A stretch of DNA of 64,000 bases from positions 7,755 to 71,754 of the forward strand of contig USEC01000005.1 in NCBI GenBank assembly GCA_900553595.1, given 5' to 3'. This DNA is from an uncultured Prevotella sp. GTDB lineage: Bacteria > Bacteroidota > Bacteroidia > Bacteroidales > Bacteroidaceae. Shown piece after piece: positions 1-8,897 of this stretch; position 1 is the first letter of the stretch; every line of letters begins with the position of its first letter. The translations under genes and the position numbers were made by a program. The notes beneath the pieces were generated by a model. That model was given only the letters and a program-made list of their open reading frames with translations. It was not told the origin of the DNA and did not search any database.

Positions 1-262
1 CTCCCATGAGTTCCGCCAGTTCGTCGTGTACAATCTTAACCATAAGCTGACTTGGCTTCACCGCCGTGAGCACATTCATTCCGAGTGCCTTTTTCTTGAC
101 AGTGTCGGTGAATGATTTCGCCACCTTATAATTAACATCGGCATCGAGCAACGCGCGTCTTACATCTTTCAAGGTCTCGGCTACGTTGATTTCCGTAATC
201 TTGCCTTCACCTTTCAGAATCTTGAAACTGCGTTCCAGTCTGTCGCTTAAATTTTCGAACAT
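1..262 (-). CDS. ffh: Signal recognition particle protein Ffh, N-terminal part (cut by window edge)
   Basis: The minus-strand frame starts with ATG at 262 and runs open to the window edge, giving 87 residues. They begin MFENLSDRLERSFKILKGEG and continue through the helical N domain with the conserved ETLKDVRRALLDADVNYKVA stretch of Ffh/SRP54. Ffh is the cytoplasmic GTPase that binds 4.5S RNA and delivers nascent membrane proteins to FtsY and SecYEG. The G domain (GTPase motifs) and M domain lie outside the window. A -7 box (TACTTTTGC) lies at 438-446, which would give a leader of about 170 nt. The identification is firm; only completeness is unknown. Confidence 0.93.
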   Translation of the reverse strand, partial: MFENLSDRLERSFKILKGEGKITEINVAETLKDVRRALLDADVNYKVAKSFTDTVKKKALGMNVLTAVKPSQLMVKIVHDELAELMG

Positions 263-591
263 ATCTAATTCAGAATTTTAATTTGTTATTGTAAAAGTAC
301 AGGAGCTGTCTGTTCCGGTCCGCCCGCCGTCTCCGCCCACTCTGCATACCATGCATTTTAAGGTGTGCGCCGACACCTGTCGCGGAGCCTTGGCGTCTGT
401 GCCGATTTCCGTATCGCACGAATCGCTCCCTCATACTGCAAAAGTAAACAATAATTGACGAAACAGAAAGACATCTGTAAGTTATTTAATGTATTTTAAA
501 ACTGTTTCCGCACAAAACGCCCATTCACCGGCAAAGTATGCCGTAAAACAATGCGCATTATGTCAGTCGAAGCCCGACAGAGCTGCCAAAC
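263..591. other. Intergenic region ffh-recQ
   Basis: No gene is supported in this 329-bp stretch. It holds the probable ffh promoter, a minus-strand TACTTTTGC at 438-446 without a clear -33 box, and otherwise featureless leader and 3' flank of recQ. Confidence 0.5.
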
Positions 592-2505
592 TCATGCCAG
601 CATCACATTGCCGTCCTCGGCATAAACCGCCTCTTCGCTGATGAGGCACTCGAGAGCCTCACCAAGCACATCGCGCGGGATGCCGAGCGAAAGAAGCGAG
701 GCAGCGGCATGGGGCTGTCCGTCGGCGAGGAATGCGAGTATGGCCGACCTTGCCTGTTCCGAACGCGACTCCTTCACGGCTGTCTTCATGCGTGCGGCAC
801 ACACGTCGCAGTGTCCGCAATCGGTAGTCTTCTCCTCGTCGAAGTATCGCAGGAGCTGGCGGCTGCGGCACACCTCGCTGTTGGTGGCATAGCTCACCAC
901 AGCCATGATGTTCTTTTCGAACTGCATCTTGCGGTCCTCATAGACCGAAGGTGGTATCACGAGCAGAGAAGTCTCCACACGGTCTGTCAGATAAGTGATT
1001 GTGGGCATACGGCGCTGCGGAATGAAATGCACTATGCGGCGCATGCTAAGTCCCTTCAGCACGAGATAGACCTGCTGCGTAGTGAGTCCCGCCTTGCTTG
1101 CTATGTTGTCCTCGTTGATGAAGACATAGTCCACAAAAAGTCCCGAATAGTTTCTCAGCATGGTCATTATGACGGCATCCTCTATGGGCGAAAGGTCAGT
1201 GAGACGGTAGAGTTGGTCGCGGTCGAGCGTGAAGCGCAGGCGTGCCTTCACATCGGGGTCGGCATCGTAGTCGAAGTAGCCGGCATTGCTCAGCACGCGC
1301 AATGCCGAATCGACGGTGAGCGGATAATGATGGAATGCGCGACAGAACTTGTCGATGTCGAAAGCAAAGATGTGCCCTCCCCCACTGCCTGTGCCTATCT
1401 GGAAGAAGTAGGCAATGTGCTCATAGATGTCGGCGATGAGCTGCTTGGGCGGATATTCGTTGTCGATGCGCCGTTCAAGCTTGCGATGGTCGGACGAATT
1501 ATAAAGCAGTACGGCATACGACCTGCCGCCGTCTCTGCCGGCACGCCCCGCCTCTTGAAAGTAAGCTTCAATGGAACTCGGACAATCAATGTGTATGACA
1601 AGGCGCACATCGGGTTTGCCTATGCCCATGCCGAAGGCGTTTGTTGCCACCATGACGCGTTTCTGTCCGTCGCTCCACGCCTTCTGCCGTTCGTCCTTCA
1701 CGGAGTTTTCGAGTCCGGCATGATAGAATGTTGAACTGATGCCGTGCTCCTCAATGAACTTGCTCACCTCCTTCGAGCGGTTGCGGCTGCGCACATAGAC
1801 GATGGCGCTGCCGGCGACGGAGTTGAGGATGTGCATCATCTCGTCGGGTTTGTTCATGGTCTGGCGCACTATGTACGACAGGTTGCTGCGCTCGAAACTC
1901 ATGCGGAACACGCACTCCCTGCGGAATTCGAGGCGTGCCTGTATGTCGGCTATCACCTTTGAAGTGGCGGTGGCGGTGAGGGCGAGCACGGGGACGTCGG
2001 GCTTCAGGCGGCGTATGTCGGCTATATGCAGATAGGACGGGCGGAAATCGTAGCCCCACTGACTGATGCAGTGTGCCTCATCGACGGTTATGAAGCTCAC
2101 GTTGATGCGGCGGAGCTTCACCTTGAAGAACTCCGACGCGATGCGTTCCGGCGACACATACAGTATCTTGGTGTTGCCCATGATGCAGTTGTCGAGCGTC
2201 GTCACCGTCTCGCGGCGTGTCATACCCGAATAGATGGCTGCCGCAATGATGCCACGCCGCCGCAGAGCCATGACCTGATCCTTCATGAGGGCTATGAGCG
2301 GCGTTATGACGATGCACACGCCCTCCTTGGCAAGGGCAGGCACCTGGAACGTGAGCGATTTGCCGCCACCCGTCGGCATAAGCCCCAACGTGTCGTTGCC
2401 CTCGGCTATGCTGCGTATGATGTCGCGCTGGATGCCACGAAAATCAGCGTAGCCCCAGTTGTCGTGCAGAATCTTCAGATATTCTTTCTCGTCGTAGCCC
2501 GGCAT
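592..2505 (-). CDS. recQ: ATP-dependent DNA helicase RecQ
   Basis: A 637-residue superfamily 2 3'-5' DNA helicase acting in recombination and replication-fork repair. Visible motifs in order: the Walker A region GLMPTGGGKS near residue 50, the DEAH box TVDEAHCISQWGYDFRPSY near 145, an ALTATAT motif III, and motif VI QEAGRAGRDG near 315. A RecQ-Ct zinc site follows (CRSRQLLRYF ... CGHCDVC near 570). I see no HRDC domain, and the protein is short enough to lack one. The frame stays open to an ATG at 2574, but those 23 extra codons are made of the intergenic palindrome array, so MPGYDEKEY at 2505 is the better start. recJ lies upstream but is separated by its own terminator and the array. Confidence 0.93.
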   Translation of the reverse strand: MPGYDEKEYLKILHDNWGYADFRGIQRDIIRSIAEGNDTLGLMPTGGGKSLTFQVPALAKEGVCIVITPLIALMKDQVMALRRRGIIAAAIYSGMTRRETVTTLDNCIMGNTKILYVSPERIASEFFKVKLRRINVSFITVDEAHCISQWGYDFRPSYLHIADIRRLKPDVPVLALTATATSKVIADIQARLEFRRECVFRMSFERSNLSYIVRQTMNKPDEMMHILNSVAGSAIVYVRSRNRSKEVSKFIEEHGISSTFYHAGLENSVKDERQKAWSDGQKRVMVATNAFGMGIGKPDVRLVIHIDCPSSIEAYFQEAGRAGRDGGRSYAVLLYNSSDHRKLERRIDNEYPPKQLIADIYEHIAYFFQIGTGSGGGHIFAFDIDKFCRAFHHYPLTVDSALRVLSNAGYFDYDADPDVKARLRFTLDRDQLYRLTDLSPIEDAVIMTMLRNYSGLFVDYVFINEDNIASKAGLTTQQVYLVLKGLSMRRIVHFIPQRRMPTITYLTDRVETSLLVIPPSVYEDRKMQFEKNIMAVVSYATNSEVCRSRQLLRYFDEEKTTDCGHCDVCAARMKTAVKESRSEQARSAILAFLADGQPHAAASLLSLGIPRDVLGEALECLISEEAVYAEDGNVMLA

Positions 2506-2545
2506 GGTTGTTTTATGGGTTAAAAAGGATTGAAATTTCAGTAGG

Positions 2546-2637
2546 TTTTCAAACAAGGCTTCTTTGCATTGCAAACAAGACTTCTTTGTTCTCTAAACAA
2601 GACTTCTTTACATCGCAAATAAGCCTTGTTTGAAAAC
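2546..2637. repeat. Palindrome array A (4 units, 22-bp period)
   Basis: Four 15-bp odd palindromes begin at 2551, 2573, 2595 and 2617, exactly 22 bp apart. Examples are AAACAAGGCTTCTTT and AAATAAGCCTTGTTT. The array is bounded by GGTTTTC on the left and GAAAACG on the right, so its ends are inverted copies. It lies between the recJ terminator and the recQ start, so it is in or next to the recQ leader. Confidence 0.9.
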
Positions 2638-2659
2638 GAGGTAAAAAGGCTATGTCTGA

Positions 2660-2709
2660 AAATAAAAATTGCTGTGACACGAAACCGCATGATTCCCTGT
2701 CACAGCAAT
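2660..2709 (-). terminator. Intrinsic terminator after recJ
   Basis: The minus-strand stem ATTGCTGTGAC pairs with GTCACAGCAAT around a loop of about 20 nt and is followed by TTTTTATTTT. It lies just downstream of the recJ stop codon, so recQ is probably transcribed separately. Confidence 0.8.
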
Positions 2710-2718
2710 GAATTATGT

Positions 2719-4449
2719 TCAGATTTCATCCTCTTCCGTTGGTCGTATGTCCTCAATCTGGAGCTGCACCAGATTGCGCTTGAAAACGTTGTCCTCAAGT
2801 GTATAAGCAATGTCGAAACTGCGCTTCGACTTGATGTATCTTGCCGACGCGCTCTGCCCGAAGGCTATTCCATTCACCACATCGCTCGACTTTGAATCGA
2901 CTAATTCGAGCTTGATATGCTCCTGTTCGCGACCCACTACCTTGCTTGTGCCGTAGTCATAGACACCGACAGTGCAGAACACCGGCTTTGTGTTGCACGG
3001 TCCGAATGGTGCGAAACGCTTCAGGTCGTTATGCAGACGCTTCGTGATGTCCTTGAAATCAATCATGGCATCAATGCGCAGGTTGGCCTCCGTCTGTTCC
3101 GGCTGTATGTGTTCATCTACATATTGCTGGAAGCGTTTGCGGAAAGCAGGTATGTCGTCCCAGCGCAGGGTGAGTCCGGCAGCGTAGGTGTGGCCGCCGA
3201 AATTCACGAGCAGGTCGCGGCAACTCTCTATCGCCGAATACACGTCGAAGCCCGTGACACTGCGTGCCGAGCCGGTGGCGAAGTCGCCGTCGCGTGTGAG
3301 AACCACCGTCGGACGGAAGTAGATTTCCGTCAGTCGGGAAGCAACAATGCCTATCACGCCCTTCTTCCAGTTGGCATCGTAGAGCACGATGGACGACTGG
3401 TGGCGCTGACTTTCAAGGCGCGACACGATGTGGTTGGCCTCCTCTGTCATCTGTTTGTCAATGTCCTTGCGCTTTTCGTTGTAGCAATCGATGTGCTTCG
3501 CCTTGCAGAGTGCGCTCGAAAAGTCCTTCTCCACGAGCAGATCCACGCTCTCCCTGCCGCTCTCCATACGTCCCGACGCATTGATGCGCGGACCTATCTT
3601 GAAGATGATGTCGCTCATGGAGAGTTCCCGTCCGTTGAGTCCGCAGATGTCGATGATGGCCTTCAGACCTATGCTCGGATTCTGGTTGAGAATTTTCAGA
3701 CCGTGGTATGCCAGTATTCGGTTCTCGTCTGTCACGGGAACGATGTCGGCAGCGATGCTCACGGCACACATGTCGAGCAGCGGGATGAGGCGCGAAAAGG
3801 GTATGCCGTTGTTCTTTGCGAAAGCCTGCATGAGCTTGAATCCCACGCCGCAACCGCACAGATGCTTGAACGGATAGGTGTCGTCCTTGCGCTTGGGGTT
3901 GAGTATGGCGACGGCAGGAGGCAGGACTTCGTCGGGCATGTGATGGTCGCAGATGATGAAGTCGATGCCGAGACTCTTGGCATAGGCTATCTCATCAACG
4001 GCCTTTATGCCGCAATCGAGTATGATTATGAGCTTCACTCCGGCCTCATGCGCATAGTCTATTCCTTTCATGCTCACCCCGTAGCCTTCCTCGTAACGGT
4101 CGGGGATGTAGTATTCAATGTTGGAATAGAATTGCTGTATGAACTTATATACCAGCGCTACGGCCGTACATCCGTCCACATCATAGTCGCCATACACCAG
4201 AATGCGCTCCTTGCGCCCCATGGCATCGTTGAGCCTGTCCACCGCCATGTCCATGTCTTTCATCAGGAAGGGGTTTATCAGGTCGGCAAGCTGTGGATGG
4301 AAGAAGCGCTTCGCCGCCGGCTCCGTGGTGATGCCACGCTGTATGAGCAACTGTGCGAGAATAGGGCTGATGTTCAGCTTGGCCCCCAGTTCCTCGGCAA
4401 GTTGCCTGTCTTTCGGTGCAGGCGGTGTGTAATTCCATTTGAATAGCAT
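2719..4449 (-). CDS. recJ: Single-stranded-DNA-specific exonuclease RecJ
   Basis: A 576-residue DHH-family 5'-3' single-strand exonuclease used in recombinational and mismatch repair. The DHH phosphoesterase motifs are visible: VYGDYDVDGCTA near residue 85, then LDCGIK and ICDHHMPDE near 150-170. The DHHA1 region follows (GGHTYAAGLTL near 425), then a C-terminal OB-like segment. The length matches the family norm. A strong terminator follows the stop. The start at 4449 (MLFKWNYTPP) fits the usual N-terminus. A near-match promoter TAATTTTAC lies upstream at 4586-4594. Confidence 0.95.
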   Translation of the reverse strand: MLFKWNYTPPAPKDRQLAEELGAKLNISPILAQLLIQRGITTEPAAKRFFHPQLADLINPFLMKDMDMAVDRLNDAMGRKERILVYGDYDVDGCTAVALVYKFIQQFYSNIEYYIPDRYEEGYGVSMKGIDYAHEAGVKLIIILDCGIKAVDEIAYAKSLGIDFIICDHHMPDEVLPPAVAILNPKRKDDTYPFKHLCGCGVGFKLMQAFAKNNGIPFSRLIPLLDMCAVSIAADIVPVTDENRILAYHGLKILNQNPSIGLKAIIDICGLNGRELSMSDIIFKIGPRINASGRMESGRESVDLLVEKDFSSALCKAKHIDCYNEKRKDIDKQMTEEANHIVSRLESQRHQSSIVLYDANWKKGVIGIVASRLTEIYFRPTVVLTRDGDFATGSARSVTGFDVYSAIESCRDLLVNFGGHTYAAGLTLRWDDIPAFRKRFQQYVDEHIQPEQTEANLRIDAMIDFKDITKRLHNDLKRFAPFGPCNTKPVFCTVGVYDYGTSKVVGREQEHIKLELVDSKSSDVVNGIAFGQSASARYIKSKRSFDIAYTLEDNVFKRNLVQLQIEDIRPTEEDEI

Positions 4450-4681
4450 TTATCTTGTCTTTTTTTGTTTCTTTGATTCAAGGCGGTTTGCGCGTCGGGG
4501 GTGAGAATAATCGGCGTATCTGGCTGCAGGGAGATGCTGTCTTGCCATGACATGCCGCAAGTACGCGAAAGGGCAAACCGCGTGTAAAATTACAAAATAA
4601 AAACGGAACAATAAAGAAATGCGTGCTAATTATATAAAAATACTCCCCACGAATGCGCTGTAACCGTATGCTACACATTCA

Positions 4682-4876
4682 ACCCAAATCGGTCATTAGA
4701 CCAAAACAAGCGTATTATAAAAGAATTTTTCTTTCTTTTCCACCCTTCTCCGCCTTTGTTTCGTCATCTTGCCGCCGTTCGCGTTTCGCCATAGCCCGCT
4801 ATGGCTTCAACACAAACGTTGCAATCTGCTCGAAACAAAGACGAAGCTGAGTGGAAATCTAATGACCGATTTGAGT
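4682..4876. mobile_element. MITE copy 1 (195 bp, 3-bp TCA duplication)
   Basis: The element starts ACCCAAATCGGTCATTAGAC and ends with the inverse, TCTAATGACCGATTTGAGT, giving terminal inverted repeats of about 19 bp. It is flanked by TCA on both sides (4679-4681 and 4877-4879). Internal inverted repeats (TTTGTTTCG/CGAAACAAA; CATAGC/GCTATG) let it fold back. A second full copy is at 57560-57753 and a fragment at 37998-38053. It encodes no transposase. A TNA duplication is the pattern of the IS1031 group of IS5, which could be the source of the mobilising enzyme; that is inference. Confidence 0.82.
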
Positions 4877-4923
4877 TCAAGGAGAGCAACAACAATGTCT
4901 GCGTACGCCTTGTGCAGCGTAAA

Positions 4924-4998
4924 CGAAAAAGCCACATTTGCATGACAACGGCATGCCTAACGGCGCACACCCTGTTTTTTTCGTCATGCAAATGTGGC
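4924..4998 (-). terminator. Long-stem terminator of the C1 peptidase gene
   Basis: A perfect 16-bp inverted repeat, GCCACATTTGCATGAC at 4931-4946 with its complement at 4983-4998, encloses a 36-nt loop. On the minus strand it ends in TTTTTCGTTT. It lies 25 bp past the peptidase stop codon. Confidence 0.75.
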
Positions 4999-5023
4999 AA
5001 AATATCATGAAAGAACGACAACC

Positions 5024-6250
5024 TTAGTCGCCGATACCCTTCTTGACAACAGCTTCCTCCATCTTCTTGAGGATGTCAGCAGGGATTGCATTCTTGTTCA
5101 CCATGTAGTCCATGGTGTTGGCAATGATGTAGTTCTTTGTCATGTACCAGATACCTTTGTAGTCGCCGGTCTCACCCCAAGAGTTCTTCACCATGTAGTA
5201 TTCCTTGCCGTTCTGGTCCTTTGCGATACCGAAAATGAGCATTCCGTGGTCGTCGGTGAGTTCCCAGTTGTCGAAACGCTCCTGACGCTGTACGGGAGTA
5301 GGCTCGAGTTCGGGAACGGTGCAGCCGAGAGAGTCGATGATGCTTGTGCGCTTTGCAGGAGCAAGCTTAAGCCAACGTGCCATGTCGCTGCCTGAAAGGC
5401 TCTCTGCCTTCTTTGTATCCACGAAGTAAGCCAATCCCTTGCGTGTGAAGCCGGGTTCGCTTACATCGCCGCCCCAAGCCACTGTGTAGCCGTTCATGAC
5501 AGCGTTGTCGATGATGCGTGCCATATCTTCCATGGGAAGATTCCATGACAATGGGTTGCGCCAGTTGTCCTGTACCTCAACAGCATACTGTGAATAGTAA
5601 GGATGGTGTGTGTAGCTTGTGATGGTAACATAGTCGTTCCAGTTGAGACCGAGGCTTGCAGCAAACTGCTTCGGAGTATATTCCTTACCCTCATAAGTGA
5701 ACTTTTCGGGGCATTTGCCAAGGTAAGCGTCGAGAATACCCTGCAATCCCACCTTCCACTGGCTTGAGATTTTCTTCTCTTTGCTCTTGGAGATGCCTGC
5801 AACATAAGGCTCAAGCTGACCGAAGAACTCGTTGAAGTTGTTCAGAGAGTCGCCGTAGAGCGAGCCCGGGAAAGGCATTGCGTCCTCCGGACAGATACCG
5901 TGGTTTCTCAGAACATGAAGCACATCGTAAGCAGAACCGCCCTGTGCGAACTGGCAGTCGCCGTGCAGACGCACCACCTGAATGGCACGTTCCATGTAGT
6001 CCTTGTTGGCAACGAACGACTCGCAAAGGTCGTATGTCTTGCCAGTAGCCTTGAGGATTTCAGCCTCAAAGAACGAGATTGTGGAGTAATCCCAGCACGT
6101 ACCGCTGCGATTCTGGTCCTTGATACTTGTGATGGGGTTTTCCTTCACCACGGTGAATACTGGCTTGTTGCTTTTCACAGCCTTCTTAGGCTTAGCATTT
6201 ACGCCTGTCGCAAGAACAGCGAGAAGCGCAAGAGTCAAGATTTTCTTCAT
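5024..6250 (-). CDS. Exported C1-family cysteine peptidase (bleomycin hydrolase / aminopeptidase C type)
   Basis: 408 residues with a signal peptide at 1-19 (MKKILTLALLAVLATGVNA). The papain-fold catalytic set is visible: Q46 and C52 in DQNRSGTCWDYS, H335 in LTDDHGML, and N356 in MVKNSWGE. The overall arrangement is that of C1B peptidases (aminopeptidase C). Unlike cytoplasmic PepC it carries a signal peptide, so it probably trims peptides in the periplasm. It starts 53 bp after the stop of the M24 aminopeptidase gene on the same strand, suggesting a two-gene peptide-degradation operon. Exact substrate specificity cannot be read from the sequence. Confidence 0.85.
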   Translation of the reverse strand: MKKILTLALLAVLATGVNAKPKKAVKSNKPVFTVVKENPITSIKDQNRSGTCWDYSTISFFEAEILKATGKTYDLCESFVANKDYMERAIQVVRLHGDCQFAQGGSAYDVLHVLRNHGICPEDAMPFPGSLYGDSLNNFNEFFGQLEPYVAGISKSKEKKISSQWKVGLQGILDAYLGKCPEKFTYEGKEYTPKQFAASLGLNWNDYVTITSYTHHPYYSQYAVEVQDNWRNPLSWNLPMEDMARIIDNAVMNGYTVAWGGDVSEPGFTRKGLAYFVDTKKAESLSGSDMARWLKLAPAKRTSIIDSLGCTVPELEPTPVQRQERFDNWELTDDHGMLIFGIAKDQNGKEYYMVKNSWGETGDYKGIWYMTKNYIIANTMDYMVNKNAIPADILKKMEEAVVKKGIGD

Positions 6251-6303
6251 TTTTTGTTACTATTCTTATTTAAGTTTAAAATCGGTTTCAATGGTTTCCT
6301 TTA

Positions 6304-7704
6304 TCAATTTTCAGCCATGAACGCCTCGACATCCTTGGGATGATAAGGAATGCGCTCCTTGCCTATGAAGCGGCAACCGTCTTTTGTGATGAGGACATCG
6401 TCCTCAAGGCGTATGCCTCCGAAGTCCTTGTAGGTCTCAATCTTGTCGAAATTGAGGAATTCGGCACAATGTCCGGAAGTTTTCCAGTCGTCGATAAGAG
6501 CCGGAATGAAATAGATTCCGGGTTCATCGGTAACTACAAAGCCCTCTTCAAGACGGCGTCCCATACGCAGACAGTTGGTTCCGAACTGGTCGAGGCGTGG
6601 GCGTGTCTCTTCGTCAAAGCCCACGTTTATCTGGTCAAGGTTCTCCATGTCGTGCACATCCATGCCCATCATGTGTCCCAATCCGTGCGGCAGGAACATG
6701 GCATGAGCACCTGCGGCCACGGCTTCGTCGGTGTCGCCCTTCATGAGTCCGAGTTCCTTCAGACGCTCAGTCATAAGGCGGCACACGGCAAAATGCACAT
6801 CCATGTACTTCACTCCTGGCTTCGCCACATCGAGGACATAGTCGTGACAGGCCTCTACGATGCTGTAAATCTCAAGCTGACGCTGTGTGAACTTGCCATT
6901 GACAGGATATGTACGGGTGTTGTCCGAGCAGTAGTTGTTTATTGTTTCGGCTCCTGCGTCGCACAATGCGAGCCTGCCGCTTTCGAGAACAGCCATCGAC
7001 GGGTTGCCGTGCATAATCTCGCCGTGCTGGCTGAAGATTGTCGGGAAACTCACCATAGCTCCGTATGAGTGTGCCACGCCATCCACCTGTCCGCCGATAT
7101 ACTTCTCCGTCAGACCCGGTTTTGTAAGCCTCATCGCCGTTGTGTGCATCTTGTAGCCTATCGTTGCGGCACGCTCCAGTTCCTCAATCTCCTGCTGTTC
7201 CTTTGTGGAACGCATCTTTACTACGGCGTTTATCAGCTCCATGCTTGCCGATTCCTTCTGCTGTCCGGGATGAATACCGAGCAAATCGAATATCTGAAGC
7301 TTTATGTCATAGCGGTAAGGAGGCAGGAAGTGTATGCGGCGTTTCTGTCGCATGGCATCGTTGCAGATTGTCTTCAGACTCTTCATGGGTGCCGTTTCTG
7401 CCACACCCACGCTGTCCGCCATGTCGCGCACGCTATCGACACTGCCGTACCACACAATGTCCTCGATGTCAATATCATTGCCCACGAGGGTTTCAGTGTT
7501 GTTGTCAATGTCGATTACGCCCACGAGTCCGTCGCGGTTGAGTCCGAAATAATACAGGAACGACGAGTCCTGACGGAACGGATAATACCCGTTTGAAGGA
7601 TAATTGCACGGCGACTCATTGTTGCCGAACAGTATGATGATGCCATTCTTTACAAGTTCTTTCAGCTTGGCGCGACGGCTAACGTAGGTTTTCTTGTCAA
7701 ACAT
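6304..7704 (-). CDS. M24-family Xaa-Pro aminopeptidase
   Basis: 466 residues. The N-terminal creatinase-like domain (GNNESPCNYPSNGYYPFRQD near 27-46) is followed by the pita-bread metallopeptidase domain. Dinuclear metal ligands are recognisable: aspartates in LCDAGAETINNYCSDNTRTY, histidine in LPHGLGHMMGMDVHD, and glutamates in VTDEPGIYF and GIRLEDDVLI. It removes an N-terminal residue ahead of proline and has no signal peptide, so it is cytoplasmic. A full promoter (TTTG, 19 bp, TATCTTTGC) lies at 7727-7758. The C1 peptidase follows in the same transcription unit. Confidence 0.92.
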   Translation of the reverse strand: MFDKKTYVSRRAKLKELVKNGIIILFGNNESPCNYPSNGYYPFRQDSSFLYYFGLNRDGLVGVIDIDNNTETLVGNDIDIEDIVWYGSVDSVRDMADSVGVAETAPMKSLKTICNDAMRQKRRIHFLPPYRYDIKLQIFDLLGIHPGQQKESASMELINAVVKMRSTKEQQEIEELERAATIGYKMHTTAMRLTKPGLTEKYIGGQVDGVAHSYGAMVSFPTIFSQHGEIMHGNPSMAVLESGRLALCDAGAETINNYCSDNTRTYPVNGKFTQRQLEIYSIVEACHDYVLDVAKPGVKYMDVHFAVCRLMTERLKELGLMKGDTDEAVAAGAHAMFLPHGLGHMMGMDVHDMENLDQINVGFDEETRPRLDQFGTNCLRMGRRLEEGFVVTDEPGIYFIPALIDDWKTSGHCAEFLNFDKIETYKDFGGIRLEDDVLITKDGCRFIGKERIPYHPKDVEAFMAEN

Positions 7705-7726
7705 GTCACATTATTTTTAACAATTT

Positions 7727-7758
7727 GCAAAGATAATGAAAACAAAACACAATTCAAA
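7727..7758 (-). promoter_or_regulatory. Promoter of the peptidase operon
   Basis: On the minus strand TTTG (7758-7755) is followed after 19 bp by TATCTTTGC (7735-7727), the Bacteroidota -33/-7 arrangement, 23 bp before the M24 start codon. Confidence 0.75.
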
Positions 7759-7845
7759 GGAAGCAAGGCTTTTTATGTTTTATTATGAGATTGTGGGCGG
7801 ACACATTTATTACACGAATAAGATGAGTACTTGACGGAAAATGCT

Positions 7846-7854
7846 TAACTTTGC
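7846..7854 (+). promoter_or_regulatory. -7 box before the patatin-like gene
   Basis: TAACTTTGC matches TAnnTTTGC and ends 21 bp before the ATG at 7876. No -33 box is evident at the usual distance. Confidence 0.55.
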
Positions 7855-7875
7855 AATTGTAAACAAAAAAGCATT

Positions 7876-8727
7876 ATGCAATTGGACAGCAATACGGGAC
7901 TTGTGCTTGAAGGTGGCGGCATGCGCGGTGTGTTCACAAGCGGTGTGCTCGACGCTTTTATGAAGCACGACTTATACTTCAACTATGTCGTGGCAGTATC
8001 GGCAGGTGCATGCAACGGCATGTCGTACATGAGCCGGCAGCCAAGGCGTGCAAGGGTGTCGAACATCGACTATCTGGCGCGTTACGACTACATCGGGCTG
8101 CGGCATCTTGTAACGCAGGGCTGCATCTTCGACACCAAGCTTCTTTACGACAAATTCCCCAACAAATACATCCCTTTCGACTTCGACACCTTCTTCAACA
8201 ACCCTGGAACGTTTGAAATGGTGACCACCAACTGCCTCACAGGACGCGCCATGTACCTGCAGGAGAAGCACGACAGGCAGCGCGCCCTCGACGCCGTGCG
8301 TGCATCAAGCAGTCTGCCATACGTCAGCAAGATAGTGAATGTCGATGGCATCCCCATGCTCGACGGCGGCATTGTCGACAGCATTCCTGTGATGCGTGCG
8401 ATGGAAACGGGACACGGAAAGAACGTTGTCGTGCTGACACGCAACAAGGGTTACCGCACATCGGGGCACGACTACAAGATTCCGCGCTTCATCTACAAGA
8501 ACTACCCACGCCTGCGTGTGGTGTTGAGCCACCGTCTTCAGGCCTACAACAGGCAGCTTGACCTCATCGACCAGCTTGAGGACTCGGGCCAGATAGTGTG
8601 CATACGCCCTGAACGCCCTATGGAAGTGACGCGCATGGAGAAGGACACCGCCAAGCTGGAACGCCTCTATGAAGAAGGTTTCATGCTCGGCAACCGCTTC
8701 TGCATGGAGTATATGGGCAAGGAATGA
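7876..8727 (+). CDS. Patatin-like phospholipase family protein
   Basis: 283 residues with the patatin layout. A glycine-rich oxyanion loop (LVLEGGGMRGVFTSGVLDAF) is at 10-29. The nucleophile elbow AVSAGACNG near residue 42 supplies the serine, and LDGGIVDS near 164 supplies the catalytic aspartate of the Ser-Asp dyad. It has no signal peptide. Proteins of this type, related to E. coli RssA/YjjU, hydrolyse acyl esters of lipids; the substrate is unknown. The gene stands alone, divergent from the peptidase operon and convergent with the CBM9-like gene. Confidence 0.88.
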   Translation: MQLDSNTGLVLEGGGMRGVFTSGVLDAFMKHDLYFNYVVAVSAGACNGMSYMSRQPRRARVSNIDYLARYDYIGLRHLVTQGCIFDTKLLYDKFPNKYIPFDFDTFFNNPGTFEMVTTNCLTGRAMYLQEKHDRQRALDAVRASSSLPYVSKIVNVDGIPMLDGGIVDSIPVMRAMETGHGKNVVVLTRNKGYRTSGHDYKIPRFIYKNYPRLRVVLSHRLQAYNRQLDLIDQLEDSGQIVCIRPERPMEVTRMEKDTAKLERLYEEGFMLGNRFCMEYMGKE

Positions 8728-8750
8728 ACGGCACCATGCCGCCAGAACAC

Positions 8751-8816
8751 GGAAGAGGGGACTTCAGAAGCCCGGTTCACAACGACCTGGAACATTCTGA
8801 AGTCCCCCTCTTTTCC
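8751..8816. terminator. Bidirectional terminator between convergent genes
   Basis: GGAAGAGGGGACTTCAGAA (8751-8769) pairs with TTCTGAAGTCCCCCTCTTTT (8795-8814), giving an 18-19 bp stem with one bulge. It lies between the patatin-like gene and the convergent CBM9-like gene, and T-rich sequence follows on the plus strand. Confidence 0.75.
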
Positions 8817-8897
8817 TATTATATACAAAGACGCCGTCCGGCTACATGGCAGCACATTTCCGCCGCCTCCCAACCGGAGTCTTCGCACAAAGTGCGC

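Larger units (their letters stand above)
4450..5023. other. Intergenic region with MITE copy and terminator
   Basis: This 574-bp gap holds the recJ leader, a complete 195-bp MITE (4682-4876) and the terminator of the C1 peptidase gene (4924-4998). The short open frames inside it follow MITE sequence and have no coding support. Confidence 0.7.

Noticed and set aside
2506..2574. RecQ start at 2574 (23 extra residues)
   Set aside because: The extra codons are translated palindrome array; the family N-terminus fits the ATG at 2505.
4801..5010. Small plus-strand ORF after recJ
   Set aside because: It is the right half of a MITE plus the peptidase terminator; the MITE frame is not conserved as coding in copy 2.
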